This document shows positions 1 to 11,092 of a stretch of 64,000 bases of DNA, piece by piece (within the stretch, counting starts at the first letter, position 1; each line of letters starts with the position of its first letter). Under the pieces are notes generated by a model, which made no database searches, had not been told where the DNA came from, and saw nothing but the letters and a program-made list of their open reading frames with translations. The translations under genes and the position numbers were made by a program. The DNA is from Hippopus hippopus. Taxonomy: Eukaryota; Mollusca; Bivalvia; Cardiida; Cardiidae. Location: positions 12,587,194-12,651,193 of the forward strand of contig OX328102.1 of the NCBI GenBank assembly GCA_946811185.2, read 5' to 3'.

Positions 1-1095
1 CAGTCGGCACCAAACTTGGTCAAAATATATATGACCATAAGATCTCAGATGAGTTTGATTATGGGTGTAATCGGACCAGAACAACTGGAGTTATTTGCCT
101 TTGAATTAGAGAAATTGCTATATTTGACTCTGTTTACACTCTAACATCTACAATTATCAACCAATCAGTACCAAACTTGGTCAAAATATATATGACTGTA
201 AGATCTCGGATGAGTTCGATTATGGGTGTAATCGGACCAGAACAACTGGAGTTATTTGCCCTTGAATTAGAAAGTTCTTTAGAATAGTTCTTAGTCCGGG
301 GCATAACTTTGTCATCTCCAGTCCGATTGACTTGAAACTTGGCACTTGTGTTTGTTGCAATAATACAGAGTGCAGTGTGAAAGAACCATAACTCTACCTC
401 GTACTGTCTATGAGTTATTTCCCTTTGATCATCATTTTTACAGCATTTTCTGCTCGTCTGGAATATAACTTTGTCTTCTACAGCCTGAACATCTTCAAAT
501 TTGATATGCATGATTGTTGAAAAATTATGGAGTGCAGTGCACAAGAACCATAACTCTTCCTAGCACAAATTTTGAGTTATTCCTTTGACCTATATTTTTA
601 TAGCATTTCTTGCTTGTCCAGAGCAAAACTAAGTAGGAATGACTTGAAATTTGGTATGCTTATTTGTTGCAATATTTGGAAGTGCAGTGCACAAGAATTG
701 TAACTCTACCTTGTGCTGTCTTTGAGTTATTTCCCTTTGAATGTCATTTTTACAGCATTTAGTGCCTGTCCGGTATATAACTTTGTCATCTCAAGTCAGA
801 ACGACTTCATACTTGGTATGCATGTTTGTTGCAATATTACGGAGTACAGTGCACAAGAACAATAACTCTACCTAGCGCGGATTTTGCGTAATTCCACTTT
901 GATCTTCATTTTTACAGTATTTCTTGCTTGTCCGGAACGGAACTTCGAAGTCTCAAGTCAAATTGCGACAATTTGCTGCTCTTGTTTCATTATCATTTGG
1001 CCTTGAACCTTGATATTTGGTATTTCTCTTTATTTTAGACTTTTACTGCTTGGTACTCAGGTGAGCGATATAGGACCATCATGGTCCTCTTGTTC
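1..1095 (+). mobile_element. Helitron-like repeat, 3' part
   Basis: Starts off the left edge. It contains two near-identical stretches of about 115 bp (about 8-115 and 172-272; CCAAACTTGGTCAAAATATA ... GGACCAGAACAACTGGAGTT) followed by loose repeats of a module with TTGCAATA, GTGCAGTGCACAAGAA and TAACTCTACC. It ends in the hairpin AGGACCATCATGGTCCT (1072-1088) plus CTTGTT, the terminus also seen at 3245-3266, 43176-43196 and 61650-61670. No coding potential. Confidence 0.6.
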
Positions 1096-1399
1096 TGTAT
1101 ATATACTTGTTGATTAAGACATAAATTTCAATACCTGGGTAAAGAATTTATTTTTCAATGATGTATTGAACATTAAGAGAAAGCTTACTGCTAACTACTT
1201 TCTTTCCAATGTTGGGTTGTTGTGCAAACCAAATAAAAATAAACCATGCATTTGGGCAAGTTTTGACTTTTTAGTTGCAAATGCTATGAAAATGGACATG
1301 ACTTAAAATGTTATTGTCTTGTAAAGAGGTATATACTGAACAAAGAAATGAGCTATGCTCCGGCAAAAGGGAATTTTGTGCATCAAGCAAGTCATTGCA

Positions 1400-1595
1400 C
1401 AAATTGTGGTGTCCATGGCTGTGTGGTGTCCGTAGTTGTGAGGTAGAGCATCGCCCTCGTAACATTAAGGTCCCAAGTTCGATACCTGGGAGCGGGTGTC
1501 AACTTAGGGATTTTTCAGTGGCCCACACATTCGGCGCGAGTACTGGTGTAGTTCCCGAGAAGCAGACTGGAGGGAGATTAGTATAAGTTGTAAGA
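1400..1595 (+). mobile_element. tRNA-headed SINE-like repeat
   Basis: Bases 1423-1500 resemble a decayed tRNA (B-box-like AAGTTCGATACC), followed by a tail segment like those of the other SINEs here (GGCGCGAGTACTGGTGTAG). A proper cloverleaf cannot be drawn, so it is not a working tRNA gene. Boundaries are approximate. Confidence 0.45.
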
Positions 1596-1624
1596 ACTTG
1601 TTTCTCAGTCGATGTAAAATAAAT

Positions 1625-1808
1625 ATGTTTAAATATGGATCCATAAAGTCTATCTGACAAACTATTGAGGTGAAATGGTCTTTTGGCATGGAGAAAATTC
1701 ACCTATAGCAAAATGTTTTGACACAAGACAGCCTGTACTGACTGCTCAAGCTGACCTTGGTCAGTACTTTTTGAAGATGCATTAAATACCCTCTTCACAA
1801 AGTATGGC
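1625..1808 (+). mobile_element. P-family palindromic element, decayed
   Basis: Shows the order GGATCCATAAAGTC..., ATAGCAAAATGTTTTGACAC, AGCTGACCTTGGTCAG, TGCATTAAATACCCTCTTCA and ends GTATGGCTT, matching better P copies such as 55258-55533. An H1 copy follows directly. Confidence 0.55.
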
Positions 1809-2037
1809 TTAACCCTTTACCACACAATCCGGAGTTTTAACAACCCTGAGAAGTAGGCCTTTTGAAAACATTGTGGGGAAAAAGAGAAAATGCTGGTAAC
1901 TAGCATTTTCTCCTTTTCCCACAATGTTTTCTAGACTATCTGATTCAAATCCCATCATTTGTGCCATATAATTTTGTCGTCTGCAAGTGCTTTCAAATTG
2001 GACCAGTCTAAAATGTTGTCATATGGGAAGGAGTTAA
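1809..2037 (+). mobile_element. H1 hairpin MITE
   Basis: TTAA at both ends (1809-1812, 2034-2037), left end CCCTTTACCACACAATCC, and a central palindrome around 1890 reading GAGAAAATGCTGGT / ACTAGCATTTTCTCC. It ends 40 bp before an APEH exon. No coding potential. Confidence 0.85.
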
Positions 2038-2076
2038 ACTATTTTTTTAACCTAGACTCTTAAACTGCTATTACAG

Positions 2077-2229
2077 ACCAGGAGTTTCCAGGAATCTACT
2101 GCATTGGGCTTCCTAGTCAGTGTTGGGCAGAGGATGGAAAACGAGTCATTGTGAATTCACTGTGGAAATGTCAAACAACTGCCATTGTTATCAACACAGA
2201 GACCAAACATATATGTAAACTACCCTCAG
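2077..2229 (+). CDS. APEH: APEH exon a (late propeller)
   Basis: Acceptor ttacag ends at 2076 and the donor gt is at 2230. The exon enters in phase 1 (2 bases complete a codon), reads QEFPGIYCIGLPSQCWAEDG and on through an IVNTETK-like strand pair to CKLPS, and leaves one base. The FPGIYC..LP..CW pattern is characteristic of the last propeller blades of acylaminoacyl-peptidase. It is the first APEH exon in the window; the incoming split codon shows that an earlier exon lies to the left. Confidence 0.9.
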
Positions 2230-3240
2230 GTTTGTTTGTTTTGTAGCGCTTAGTGCACCTATTCATGTGTCCCTCATATTTCTGTAACCTATACTGCACA
2301 CAACACCCTTGTCAGGTTCACTGGCTGTTTCCCAACTAATCAAAGCTGAAACTATGTTCAGGGGAAAGATTTGAATGAATTCTGGTACACTGAGTTTCAT
2401 CAACCTTTAGACAGACAGTGACCGGTTAGTTTTTTCAGGTATCCCAGAGGAGTTTTCATACGGGTAACATTTGGTGAAAATGTAGGTCTTTAGGTCAAAA
2501 TCTTACTTTAAAAAAAAAATGTGTGCACCGATAATAGTTGTTAGTTTTGCCAACTGTCATGATTTTTTATCAGAATGCTTGTCTTGATAATATCTTATTT
2601 ACATGAACTTGTGTTCACTTTTTCCAAGATACAAAGGCTTAGGAGACCGTTTCACTAACAATTTTAAAGCTTTTGTGAACAATTAATGAAACTTTGCGTC
2701 TACGTTCAGATTTTCACTAAATTTTCGTAACTTTGAATTTGCTTAAGGAAGTGCTTTGCTAACTCTTTATTTGAAGGCAGAAACAGTAGATTCCACATTT
2801 GTTGCCTAGGTAAAGAATGCATGCTGTTCAACCGGAGGGAAATATGATGCAATTTACTCGTGTTTACACTACATTCCTTGTGCTTAATGACATCTCAGTG
2901 TCAGAATTTTATGTTAAATATGGAACTATACATGTGAGGAAATATCAGTTGGTCAAAAAATAAAATAAATGATTACTGTGGATAGCTGTGAGGATAATTA
3001 TGATTTTTTTTTTTCAGATGTCTTTCTGTTTGACGACACAATACACAAAATGTTATCATTTCTCGGCAAATGTTTTCACGTATTTACAATTGTTTTGTAT
3101 GTAGAGATACACAAAAACTTATGTTCAAACTTAGCTAGGCAAATTTTAGTAAATGCAAAACTTTGATGTACACAGAAACTTGCAAAATTTTAGACGTACA
3201 TTTGCATCAGTTTTATAGTAAAACTTCCCTTAGTTTATTG
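2230..3240. other. Intron, no gene recognised
   Basis: Intronic sequence of APEH. It holds AT-rich, frequently T-rich sequence with no repeat I can place except its end, which runs into the hairpin terminus at 3245. Confidence 0.5.
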
Positions 3241-3244
3241 AGCT

Positions 3245-3266
3245 GGGTCATCATGGCCCTCTTGTT
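3245..3266 (+). mobile_element. Helitron-like 3' terminus
   Basis: GGGTCATCATGGCCCT followed by CTTGTT, the same hairpin-plus-CTTGTT end as at 1072-1094 and 43176-43196. The body upstream (from about 2450) has not been matched to another copy in the window. Confidence 0.5.
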
Positions 3267-3487
3267 TTGTTTCTGCAGAAGACCTCTAATGATAACAGTC
3301 TAGCAAAATATGAAATTTCTCATTCAGTCAGTTTACTCACAAATATTTCCACCTACTAAAGATAATTATGTATTTAACCTTTATTATTATTGGTTACTTC
3401 TATTTTACAAGCATGTTCTTTAAGTCATCCAAAAAACAAACTAACAAACATAAGACAATGTTTACTACTAACTGCAAATATTTTCAG

Positions 3488-3573
3488 ATTGTGGCGGAGA
3501 TATAAGCATGTTGTGTATAGTCAGGGATTTAATTATTGCTCAGTGCGCCTCTCCCAACCATCCACATTATTTA
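3488..3573 (+). CDS. APEH: APEH exon b
   Basis: The acceptor is ttttcag (3481-3487) and the donor gtaagt is at 3574. With the base carried from the previous exon it reads DCGGDISMLCIVRDLIIAQC then ASPNHPHYL, ending in phase 0. The pattern (D/R)DL(I/M)xAQ-(C/F)(A/S)SPN-x-P fits the strand just before the propeller-to-hydrolase transition in APEH. No ATG-started open frame covers it, so it is easily missed; phase and homology both support it. Confidence 0.88.
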
Positions 3574-3624
3574 GTAAGTACAAGTTTTTATTATTAATTC
3601 CCTCACCAAACTGTCTTGTGTTTT

Positions 3625-3815
3625 TAATACCCAGAGGGGGAAAGAGACCTATAAAAACATTGTAGGAAAAGAAGGAAATGCTGTTAACCAGCATTTCCTT
3701 CTTTTCTTATGATGTTCCGTATCTTTCCAAAGACAAATTCCAATATTTGAACCATACTAGATTTTCCGTCTGCATCTGCTTTCAATATGGATAGGTCTTA
3801 AACACTTTGGCAGAC
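3625..3815 (+). mobile_element. H1 hairpin MITE, decayed ends
   Basis: Central palindrome GGAAATGCTGTTAACCAGCA with arms AAAACATTGTAGGAAAAGAA / TTCTTTTCTTATGATGTT, then the TCTGCATCTGCTTTCAATAT segment of H1. Terminal TTAA not preserved. Confidence 0.7.
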
Positions 3816-4090
3816 ATGAATCTGCCATGTTAGTTATTTGCACCGATATTGGTTCACCCCTACTTGATTTAACAATTGAAAGAGGGGGCAGTCCCAATAC
3901 AGAAGACAAAAAGGAGTAAAGTTTCATTCTACTCACTTTGCTAACGAAAAAGTTGTCCAGACTTTCATTATAATTATAATTTATGGGATGTGTCGAACTG
4001 TTCTGAAATTATCAATGGTTATGGACCCAACTAAAAGGCAGTTCTCCTCCACCCCACTCCCCACCCCCTGCCCCAGTAATAATGCACTAT

Positions 4091-4330
4091 TTAACCCTTT
4101 AGCAGATAATCCCAAGCTTTAACTACCCTGAGGAACAAGGCTTTTGAAACATGGTATGAAAAGATGAAAGTGCTAACAACTAGCATTTTCTTTTTTTCCC
4201 ACAAATTTTGTAACCCTTTCACAACCCTTTCACAGGCAATTGCCATCGTTTGAGCTACATTTAATTTGTCCTCTGCAAATTCCCTCAGTTTTGATAAGCC
4301 AAAATTTATTGTTGTGTGGTAAAGAGATAA
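4091..4330 (+). mobile_element. H1 hairpin MITE
   Basis: TTAA (4091-4094) then CCCTTTAGCAGATAATCCCA and ACTACCCTGAGGAACAAGGC; ends TGGTAAAGAGATAA. The central arms are partly mismatched. Lies in the intron just before APEH exon c. Confidence 0.8.
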
Positions 4331-4417
4331 CCATATGAATGTACTGTAAACCAGTGGCCTTATAGTAACAATGAAATTTGTATAATCCACCAATGGGTTT
4401 ATGTGTTTTTCTTTAAG

Positions 4418-4559
4418 GTTGCTGGCAAATTACCTAGTACAGGAAAAGAAGCCAGTATAGTATGGACCAGATTAGAGGAGAATGCTGTAGCTCTAGACAA
4501 AATTTCCTGGAAAGTGATAACCCATGTACCATCACCAGACAGGGTTAATCCAACATATC
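4418..4559 (+). CDS. APEH: APEH exon c
   Basis: Acceptor ctttaag ends at 4417 and donor gtaagc starts at 4560. In phase 0 it reads VAGKLPSTGKEASIVWTRLE, then an ISWKVITHVPSP segment and NPTY, leaving one base (C). GKLPSTGKE and the W-x-V-x-x-x-x-P-P/S-P segment match the end of the APEH propeller and the linker to the catalytic domain. An H1 element begins only 40 bp after the donor. Confidence 0.92.
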
Positions 4560-4599
4560 GTAAGCAAATAAAAAAAATATTGTCTTCTTTTACAACTTT

Positions 4600-4827
4600 T
4601 TAACCCTTTGCCAGATAACAAAAGTTCAGCTTGTCCAAATTGAATGCATATGCAGATGACAATTTCAAGGTGGCTCAAATGGTGGAAATTTTCTTTGACA
4701 GAGTAGAAAACATTGTGGGAAAAGGAGAAAATGCTGGTTACCAGCATTTTCTCCTTTTCCCACATGTTTTTAAAAGCCTTCTTTTCCCAGGGTCATTAAA
4801 AGTGGGTATTGTGCGATAAATGGTTAA
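4600..4827 (-). mobile_element. H1 hairpin MITE
   Basis: TTAA at 4600-4603 and 4824-4827. Inverted orientation: starts with the TCAGCTTGTCCAAATTGAAT end. The palindrome around 4740 (GGAGAAAATGCTGGTTACCA ...) is near perfect. Begins 40 bp after the donor of APEH exon c. Confidence 0.9.
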
Positions 4828-4923
4828 CCAACTATTGTTAACGTTATTTTAAAGCTCAGCAAAAAATGACTGCAAACCAGCCCTAATATTTGTAGGAAAA
4901 TATTATATTGTTTGTCAATGGTT

Positions 4924-5119
4924 TTAACCCTTTACCAGTTTGAACGTCCCTGAGAAACAAGGCTTTTGTAAATATTGTGGGAAAAGGAGAAAAAGCTGGT
5001 AATCAGCACAATATTTCTACCCCCTCAAAGATATATCAAATTTTGGCCACATTGAACATGTTGTCTACAAATGCTTTCAATATGGACAAGTCTAAGCTTC
5101 TGTTATATAGTAAAGAATG
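4924..5119 (+). mobile_element. H1 hairpin MITE, arms broken
   Basis: TTAA (4924-4927) with CCCTTTACCAG and ACGTCCCTGAGAAACAAGGC; the right half of the hairpin is lost after GAAAAAGCTGGTAATCAGCA. Ends near TAGTAAAGAATGAAC. Confidence 0.7.
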
Positions 5120-5476
5120 AACACTTACAGCTCCTTTCACAAGTACCGTTGTTTACCTGCTCTACTGTTACTGAAACACTATAGAAAAAGGTAACCATGT
5201 TATTGCAACTATGCATTTCATAAGTAACAGTAAAGGCCAAATATAAACAAAGCGGGTGTTTAAATGCATTTGAATTTATATCATACCATTTAAAAGTATG
5301 GAAATTATTGTGAAGATGACAATCTGTCATTGTATGGTCGGTCCAAGTGTTAGCCGCTGACAGAGAAATTAATTTCTAAACTAGGTTAAAACCTGCCAGG
5401 TAGCTGTGTCTTTTGTTTACTTTTTGAATGATTTAAAAATTCTTTTTTCTGCCAGCAACTAACATATGGCCTGACC

Positions 5477-6692
5477 CAGGGCTTCCCCTGCAAGTTTTAA
5501 TTTTTGCGCCATCAAATTCGCCAGCTCTTAAAAATTGGGGCCAGTAGGAGCCAATTGAGGTAGCCACATGGTATATTGGACACTCCAGTTCATTGGCCCA
5601 TGTTAAAACTACTAAATCAGTAATACTGTACATGCTTACTTATGTTCCTTTTTCCCCGAGGGTTTTCAAGGTTGTGAGGTGCAGGAACATAGAAGCTGTA
5701 TTTGAACAGCAATACAGCAGTGTAATTCTAAAACTGCTAACCTGTTGGAATTCCTAGAGTTTTAATGAAATTAAAGAAGTTTGGGATTGCGTGGTAAAGG
5801 GTTAATATATCATTTCTTTTTACCTTAAAAAATACTGATTTTGTGAAAGGGTTCTTTTATTCTGGCCTTTTCTATCTGTATGAGTGTCCTATACATTCTC
5901 TTACCCCCCCCCCCCCTCTTATTCAACATTTTCATATCATAAAATCACCCGAGTTTTTTTTCCAAATTATTAGACAGATATTTTAGTGCCCGCTTATAGT
6001 TTTATACATATATTTATGTAAATTTACTGTTTGAAGTCATTATCAAAGCTAGAAAGACAGTCTGAAGTGCTCCGGATCGGACAACATCAAGCTGACATTT
6101 TGTGGTGTCATGGGTTTTCACGTTTTTTTGCGACGATCCATTTTTCATGTCAGTTAATCTTCGAAAAGTATTTCTGCATGATTTGATATAAAATTTTCAT
6201 TAAGGGTTGCAGCTAACTTCAAAATCTGTCATTTTATGCTAGATAAGCGGATCGATACCATTATCACGTTTTTCATTAATGACATCGCTAAATACACACA
6301 ATAAAATGCTAGCCAGTGAGAGGATGCTAACCAGGTAAGGCAGAATCAAGGCTCTGATTGGTTCGCAGTAGTTATTGCATGAATATTCTGTGTGCACAAC
6401 GGGGCATGGCGAAATAGACATTTGATTGATTCGCATTGTGTGGTGTGTATGCAAGTATGGTGTGTAATTAGACAAAACCGTTAATGAAAGCCTGCTTGAT
6501 TAGGTGTGATAAACAGTAACTCGGGCATCTTTTACACTTGATACATATTGTTTATGTAGGAGTTAAGATCTTTTAAGAGTTATTTATTGGCATTTACTTG
6601 TCGCCAGTACATTCGCCAGTGCTTCATTTTTAGTGCCATTTTTTCTTAATTTTTGCATTTGGCGCCACTGGCGATCGACAGCTGGAGCCCTG
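5477..6692. mobile_element. hAT-like element with 5-bp duplication
   Basis: Ends CAGGGCTTCCCCTGC (5477) and GACAGCTGGAGCCCTG (to 6692) form terminal inverted repeats starting CAGGGC. The flanks repeat TGACC exactly (5472-5476 and 6693-6697). Size 1216 bp. GCCAGT/GCGCCA-rich subterminal motifs are present at both ends. No transposase is visible, so it is non-autonomous. An H1 fragment is nested inside (5758-5805). Confidence 0.75.
5758..5805 (-). mobile_element. H1 terminal fragment
   Basis: GGGATTGCGTGGTAAAGGG followed by TTAA (5802-5805); only the end of an inverted copy remains. Confidence 0.6.
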
Positions 6693-6699
6693 TGACCAT

Positions 6700-9215
6700 A
6701 CAATAACAGACTGTCATTGTCACAATATTTTCTATTTTAAACTAACAGATCAAACCTGAATTCTAATAGATCAGGCCGGGGGTCAAGGGGGCCACCCAGG
6801 CCCCCTTGTGGGTCCAGGGCAACGCCCTGGTAGGGGGACCAGGGGGGCAAAGCCCCCCGGCCGAAAATGAATTTCGGCAATTCTAAACACCTTGGAAGCC
6901 ATCTCCTTGCATGCAAATCCCTTCATTCTTCTTTCTTAGTCTTTGCCAAAATACATTATATTTGCTCTTTGGAGAAAATAATATTAAACTTTTTTTAATA
7001 AAATAGATCATTTGTAATATATTCTTAAGATTTTTGCACTGGGGAAAAAGTGGATTTTTAGAGAAAAATACTGCCATTCGATATAAAATACACATGAAAG
7101 AATTTTTATTATCGAGTGTTGTTCAAATATTATCTGTTCATAGACTCTAGTTTTGTCATTCATTTAATTTGCATTTCTGTTGTGTAGTGTCTTTCATCTT
7201 TGTTGTTATAAATGTATATTCTCGTGCCGACGTTGTATGTATAGAAAAAAAATAAAGAAATCGGAGTCACCCTTTAGGTTATAAAATATACATGTACTTT
7301 GTCAAGCTTTACTGCCGCCGAGATCTAACTGGGTAAGAAATGTATCGGTGCAGTTATATATGCCTTGAAATGAGTTGTACATTTGTGCAATTCATTCCTG
7401 GTTTTTGTGGTATTTGTCGAAGACAATACCACTATGAGTTCAGTATTGAATTTTGAAGACCATGTATCGTATTTTGTGCAAAGCCGAAGGAAATAAACCC
7501 AGTTAAACTAAATTTTTCTCATACAAATGAGTTTTTCGGTAGCACTCAGATATGTAATTGGACATGGCATGTTAAAATACACTGGGTGAGGCCATCTATC
7601 GTGGAAATACTAATTCTTGATTAAAAATAGCTTCACTCGCTCAAAGCCTTCTATTGGCGCAATGATATATACAAAATTTGTCTACTGATCGCTTGGTCCT
7701 GGGCTTTTTCGTTCCAAAACCAGTTCGTCCCATGGCTTGTTCGTCCCATGATTGCGTGCTACTCCATTTGATTGGGCATGAATATTTATAGATCGAAATA
7801 ATTGACTGTAATGTTGGGAATGAAATGTTAACGGCCAACTATATTTCAAAATCATAGTTTTCAGGTACAAACTTAATTTTATTTGATATATTCACATGGT
7901 TTCTCTGTCTATCCATCATGCATCCTACTGTCAAGGGACGTTACTCCTGACTCCTCTTAATGATCAAAGGGAGACCACCAATACACAAATAATCCTAACT
8001 TTATCATGAGTACTCTCCCTTCAACGAAAAAAGTATTTATTTGCTTAGTAGGTTAACTTTCAAGCCAATATTTGAATAATATTTCTCCTTTTCTTTCAAT
8101 TTATTAATTCCACACAATGGCTTCCTTGACAAATACCACTTCAGCGTTCTCAACGCTTTGATTTAATCGGTCGGCGTAAGCCGGACGATTAGAGAGACCA
8201 CAAATTTCGGAAACCCGTCCGCTGAGGGCAAACTGATGTAACTGCAACTCGTAACAGCGTTCATTTACAGCATTACAACGCTTAACAAGCCTGTCGTGAC
8301 CTTATTACAAATACTACTTTCGGTTGAGCGCAAGAATGAATAAACAGTCCTAGTAAACAGGCGTCAAGTAATCCCGTTCTCAACTTTTCAATTATGCAAT
8401 AAACGGTGATTACAACTTGTTTAGCATTGAATTTTGTCATATTACCAATGTAATCAAAATGTCTAGCGAGCAGAAATGGAAAAACTCGTAGCAGTTTACT
8501 TTCAAAACAGTTATCAGAAATGGGGTCAGAGGTAATGAGTAATTGTATGAATGAAACGAAAGCGAATCAATTGTATCGCGTGATGTAAACACATTCTGTA
8601 GCCGTCGACTGTCTATATTATTCGGCAAACTTCGAGTGGGTCGTTGGTCACTATATACGTATTTACGGGATCGGTCGAGTTGTGACGAGTGTTGTCCGTA
8701 TATGTTGCAGGTGTTGAAAAGTTCACGGGTCATCTAGCGTTGGGGCCAAGATAAAATCGCTACAGAAAGGAGTTTGTAAGGAATATTGCTGTAAAGAATT
8801 TAGAAATTTAGATTGTACTGCTTTAGAGCAAAGTGATGTAAATGCAACTCGTAACAGGCGTAGGTTTAAAATAGTGATTGGCCGTGGGTTGTTTAACGCT
8901 AGTGAGGCAAAAAAGTGTGAAGCTGTGAGGAAAAGGGATGTAAACTTGTGTAAGGGTTATGACCTCTAACTTCTAAGTAGCGGAGAGGTCATTACGTAAG
9001 CATTTTCAGAATGGACTGGTGATCCCACGCCTGCAACTTTACAAGCCAGACTGTCCATTCACAGTACTGACCAGCAGTATCTGATTACGCATTTTTTTAG
9101 CGTCAGATGTGTTAAATTTTCATAACCCCTTACAGACACGGCACTACCATTTTGTACGGTCACTGACATGTTTCTTCTTGATGAGCTTAGATTGGAATCA
9201 GTCTGTCAGTCTGCT
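6700..9215. other. Intron, no gene recognised (except GC-rich repeat)
   Basis: AT-rich intronic DNA. The GC-rich repeat at 6772-6866 is listed separately. Two short direct repeats are seen: TGATGTAA(C/A)TGCAACTCGTAACAG-like sequence at about 8234 and 8833. CGAGTTGTGACGAGTGTTG (8676-8694) recurs at 25771-25789. No coding region or splice-supported exon found. Confidence 0.5.
6772..6866 (-). repeat. GC-rich multi-hairpin repeat
   Basis: A run of short inverted repeats in otherwise AT-rich DNA: GGGGGCC...GGCCCCC, CAGGGCAACGCCCTG and GGGGGGCAAAGCCCCCC. The complementary strand is related to 27829-27925 (shared CCAGGGCGTTGCCCTGGACC), so the two copies are inverted within one intron. Confidence 0.75.
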
Positions 9216-9219
9216 GACC

Positions 9220-9366
9220 CTTGACAAAACAATCCTGTGGGGCATTGAAAATATAGTGGGAAAGAGAGAGAAATGCTTGTAACCACCATCATCTCTTTTT
9301 CCAACAGCATTTTCTTCACCATATGAACGATTTTCAAAATAAAATTTTGTCATTTGGTTGAGTTAA
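9220..9366 (+). mobile_element. H1 hairpin MITE, decayed
   Basis: ACAATCCTGTGGGGC, then ATAGTGGGAAAGAGAGAGAA / ATCTCTTTTTCCAACAGCAT arms, and AAATTTTGTCATTTGGTTGA near the end. Confidence 0.6.
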
Positions 9367-10057
9367 ATAGAGCATTTTCTCCGGAGAGGGGGGGTGAAAC
9401 TGCAACATAAATACTCTCACTTAAGATATAATTCTCCATGTCTGAATCAACGGACAAGGGAAAAGTTTAGGAGCATGTATTTTTTCCAAGGTATTTTTCT
9501 TTAGAGGGCTAAGCAAAACATGTTGCCTTTGCAGAGAGTGCAGATTCAGACCAGACTGTATAGAACATGCAGTCAGATCTTGGATCTGTCGTAACATTTT
9601 TTATATGAGATATTCTAGTCAAGACAGCAATGGCCCTTCAATAAATAGGCTGCTTTTCCAAGCTTGACATGTCTGTTTCGTTAATTCAGGATCTTAAGGT
9701 AAAACTCTCGACAATATGTATGTCTCACCAGACCCTTTATATTAGTTGATTCTCATCCTTTCCACAAGGTACAGTTTTTCAGATAAAGAGCACAAGGTTT
9801 ACTGTAGCTATGCTCCTCGCTTATTAGAATGAATCAAATACATAACCTGTATTGGTCAAGGTTAAGAAAAGTTGCTTTTGCAGACAATAAAATATCGAGA
9901 TTAGACTGTCCTTTGAGTGCAGTGCAGATCAATATTACACACGTATATATCTTAGATCATAATTGGATGTTCGCGTAGGATATAGATCTGTAAATGAAAC
10001 TGTAATATTTGTACAGTGGTTTCTGACTGAAAACGGCCAGTAGATTAACTCAGAGTT
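9367..10057. other. Intron, nothing recognised
   Basis: AT-rich sequence with short G or T runs; no repeat or coding match. Confidence 0.4.
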
Positions 10058-10287
10058 TTAACTCTTTACCACACAATCCCAGTTTTAACAACCTTGAGGG
10101 AAAAGGCTGTTGAAAACATTGCAGAAAAGGGGGAAATGCTGATCCATCATTTTCTCCTTTTACCACGATGTTATCTACCTTTTCAACGATTCAACTCATC
10201 ATTTGGGCTACGGTCAAATTCGATTCGTAATGTCCAAATGCTTTCGATTTTGACAAGTCTAAAATTTCGTTGGTTGGTGAAGAGATG
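10058..10287 (+). mobile_element. H1 hairpin MITE
   Basis: TTAA 10058-10061, CTCTTTACCACACAATCCCA, mismatched hairpin around 10140, TTTCGATTTTGACAAGTCTA and a GGTTGGTGAAGAG end. Confidence 0.8.
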
Positions 10288-10897
10288 ACGGTTACGTAGA
10301 TATTAGCTACATTCTTTAGAAGTACGGTTGGAAAATTTGGCAAGCAGACGTTGTGGCCAGGGTGATTCGGCCCAGGAAGATTTAGCCAGCCAAAAATATT
10401 AGAGAGGACAATTTATCTCGATAGATACGATGGCTTGTTAAAAATGGAGAAATAGATAGCCCACTAGCGGCCAAAAATAAACAATTCCGGAGTCAGAATG
10501 CAAACACATTTTATACGATTTATTCAAATTATTTAAAAGTAAAAAACTAAGGATATTATTAAGAGTCTGGCAATGTGCTACAGTACACTCTGTCTGTGTT
10601 CCAATAGTTGGTAGAAAAGTGAGTCTTGTAACTATATTAAAGTTACCAAAGTTGCTAAAGTTAGAATAATAAAGAATATCAAATTTTGTGTTTGTGTGTG
10701 TGTGTGTGGTTTTTTTTTTCTTTTTAGTAAAAGGCTGGTAGGTACTGTTAATCTTGTAAGAGTGATGTCTAAAGCTTGATAATAAGAATTGCTGATTAGA
10801 ATTCCGTATCTTTTACGTTCTATTGCTGACGGCTGGCAAATCTCTACTTAGACCATTCCGTTAAACTACTAATTTGTAAAAGACAGGTTGAAAAAAA
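10288..10897. other. Intron, nothing recognised
   Basis: AT-rich; contains a (TG)n run at about 10687-10708 followed by a T tract. Confidence 0.4.
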
Positions 10898-11092
10898 AAG
10901 GTTCCTAGGTGGTTCAGTTGTATGGTGTAGGATTCGACACTTGTGTTTTTCGTGGGAGTGTCATCAGGTAGGATACCTCAGAGCCCTTGCCTAGTACTAG
11001 TGAAATCCTTGACAAATATGAATAAGAAGGCTGTCGCCGCGATATGACTGAAATAATGTCTAAAGCGACCAAAAACACAAAACAACCAATTA
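10898..11092 (+). mobile_element. tRNA-headed SINE, family 1, decayed
   Basis: GTTCCTAGGTGGTTCAGTTG head, TTTTTCGTGGGAGTGTCATC, GCCTAGTACTAGTGAAATCC, CGCGATATGACTGAAATAAT and an ACACAAAACAACCAATT tail, the same order as the intact copy at 41214-41420. Confidence 0.7.

Noticed and set aside
1423..1500. tRNA gene
   Set aside because: B-box-like sequence is present but the acceptor and D stems cannot be paired, and a SINE-like tail follows.
3390..3480. Alternative APEH exon reading ACSLSHPKNKLT
   Set aside because: It looked similar to the APEH SSPN segment, but has no donor in the right phase. The segment at 3488-3573 fits both phase and sequence.
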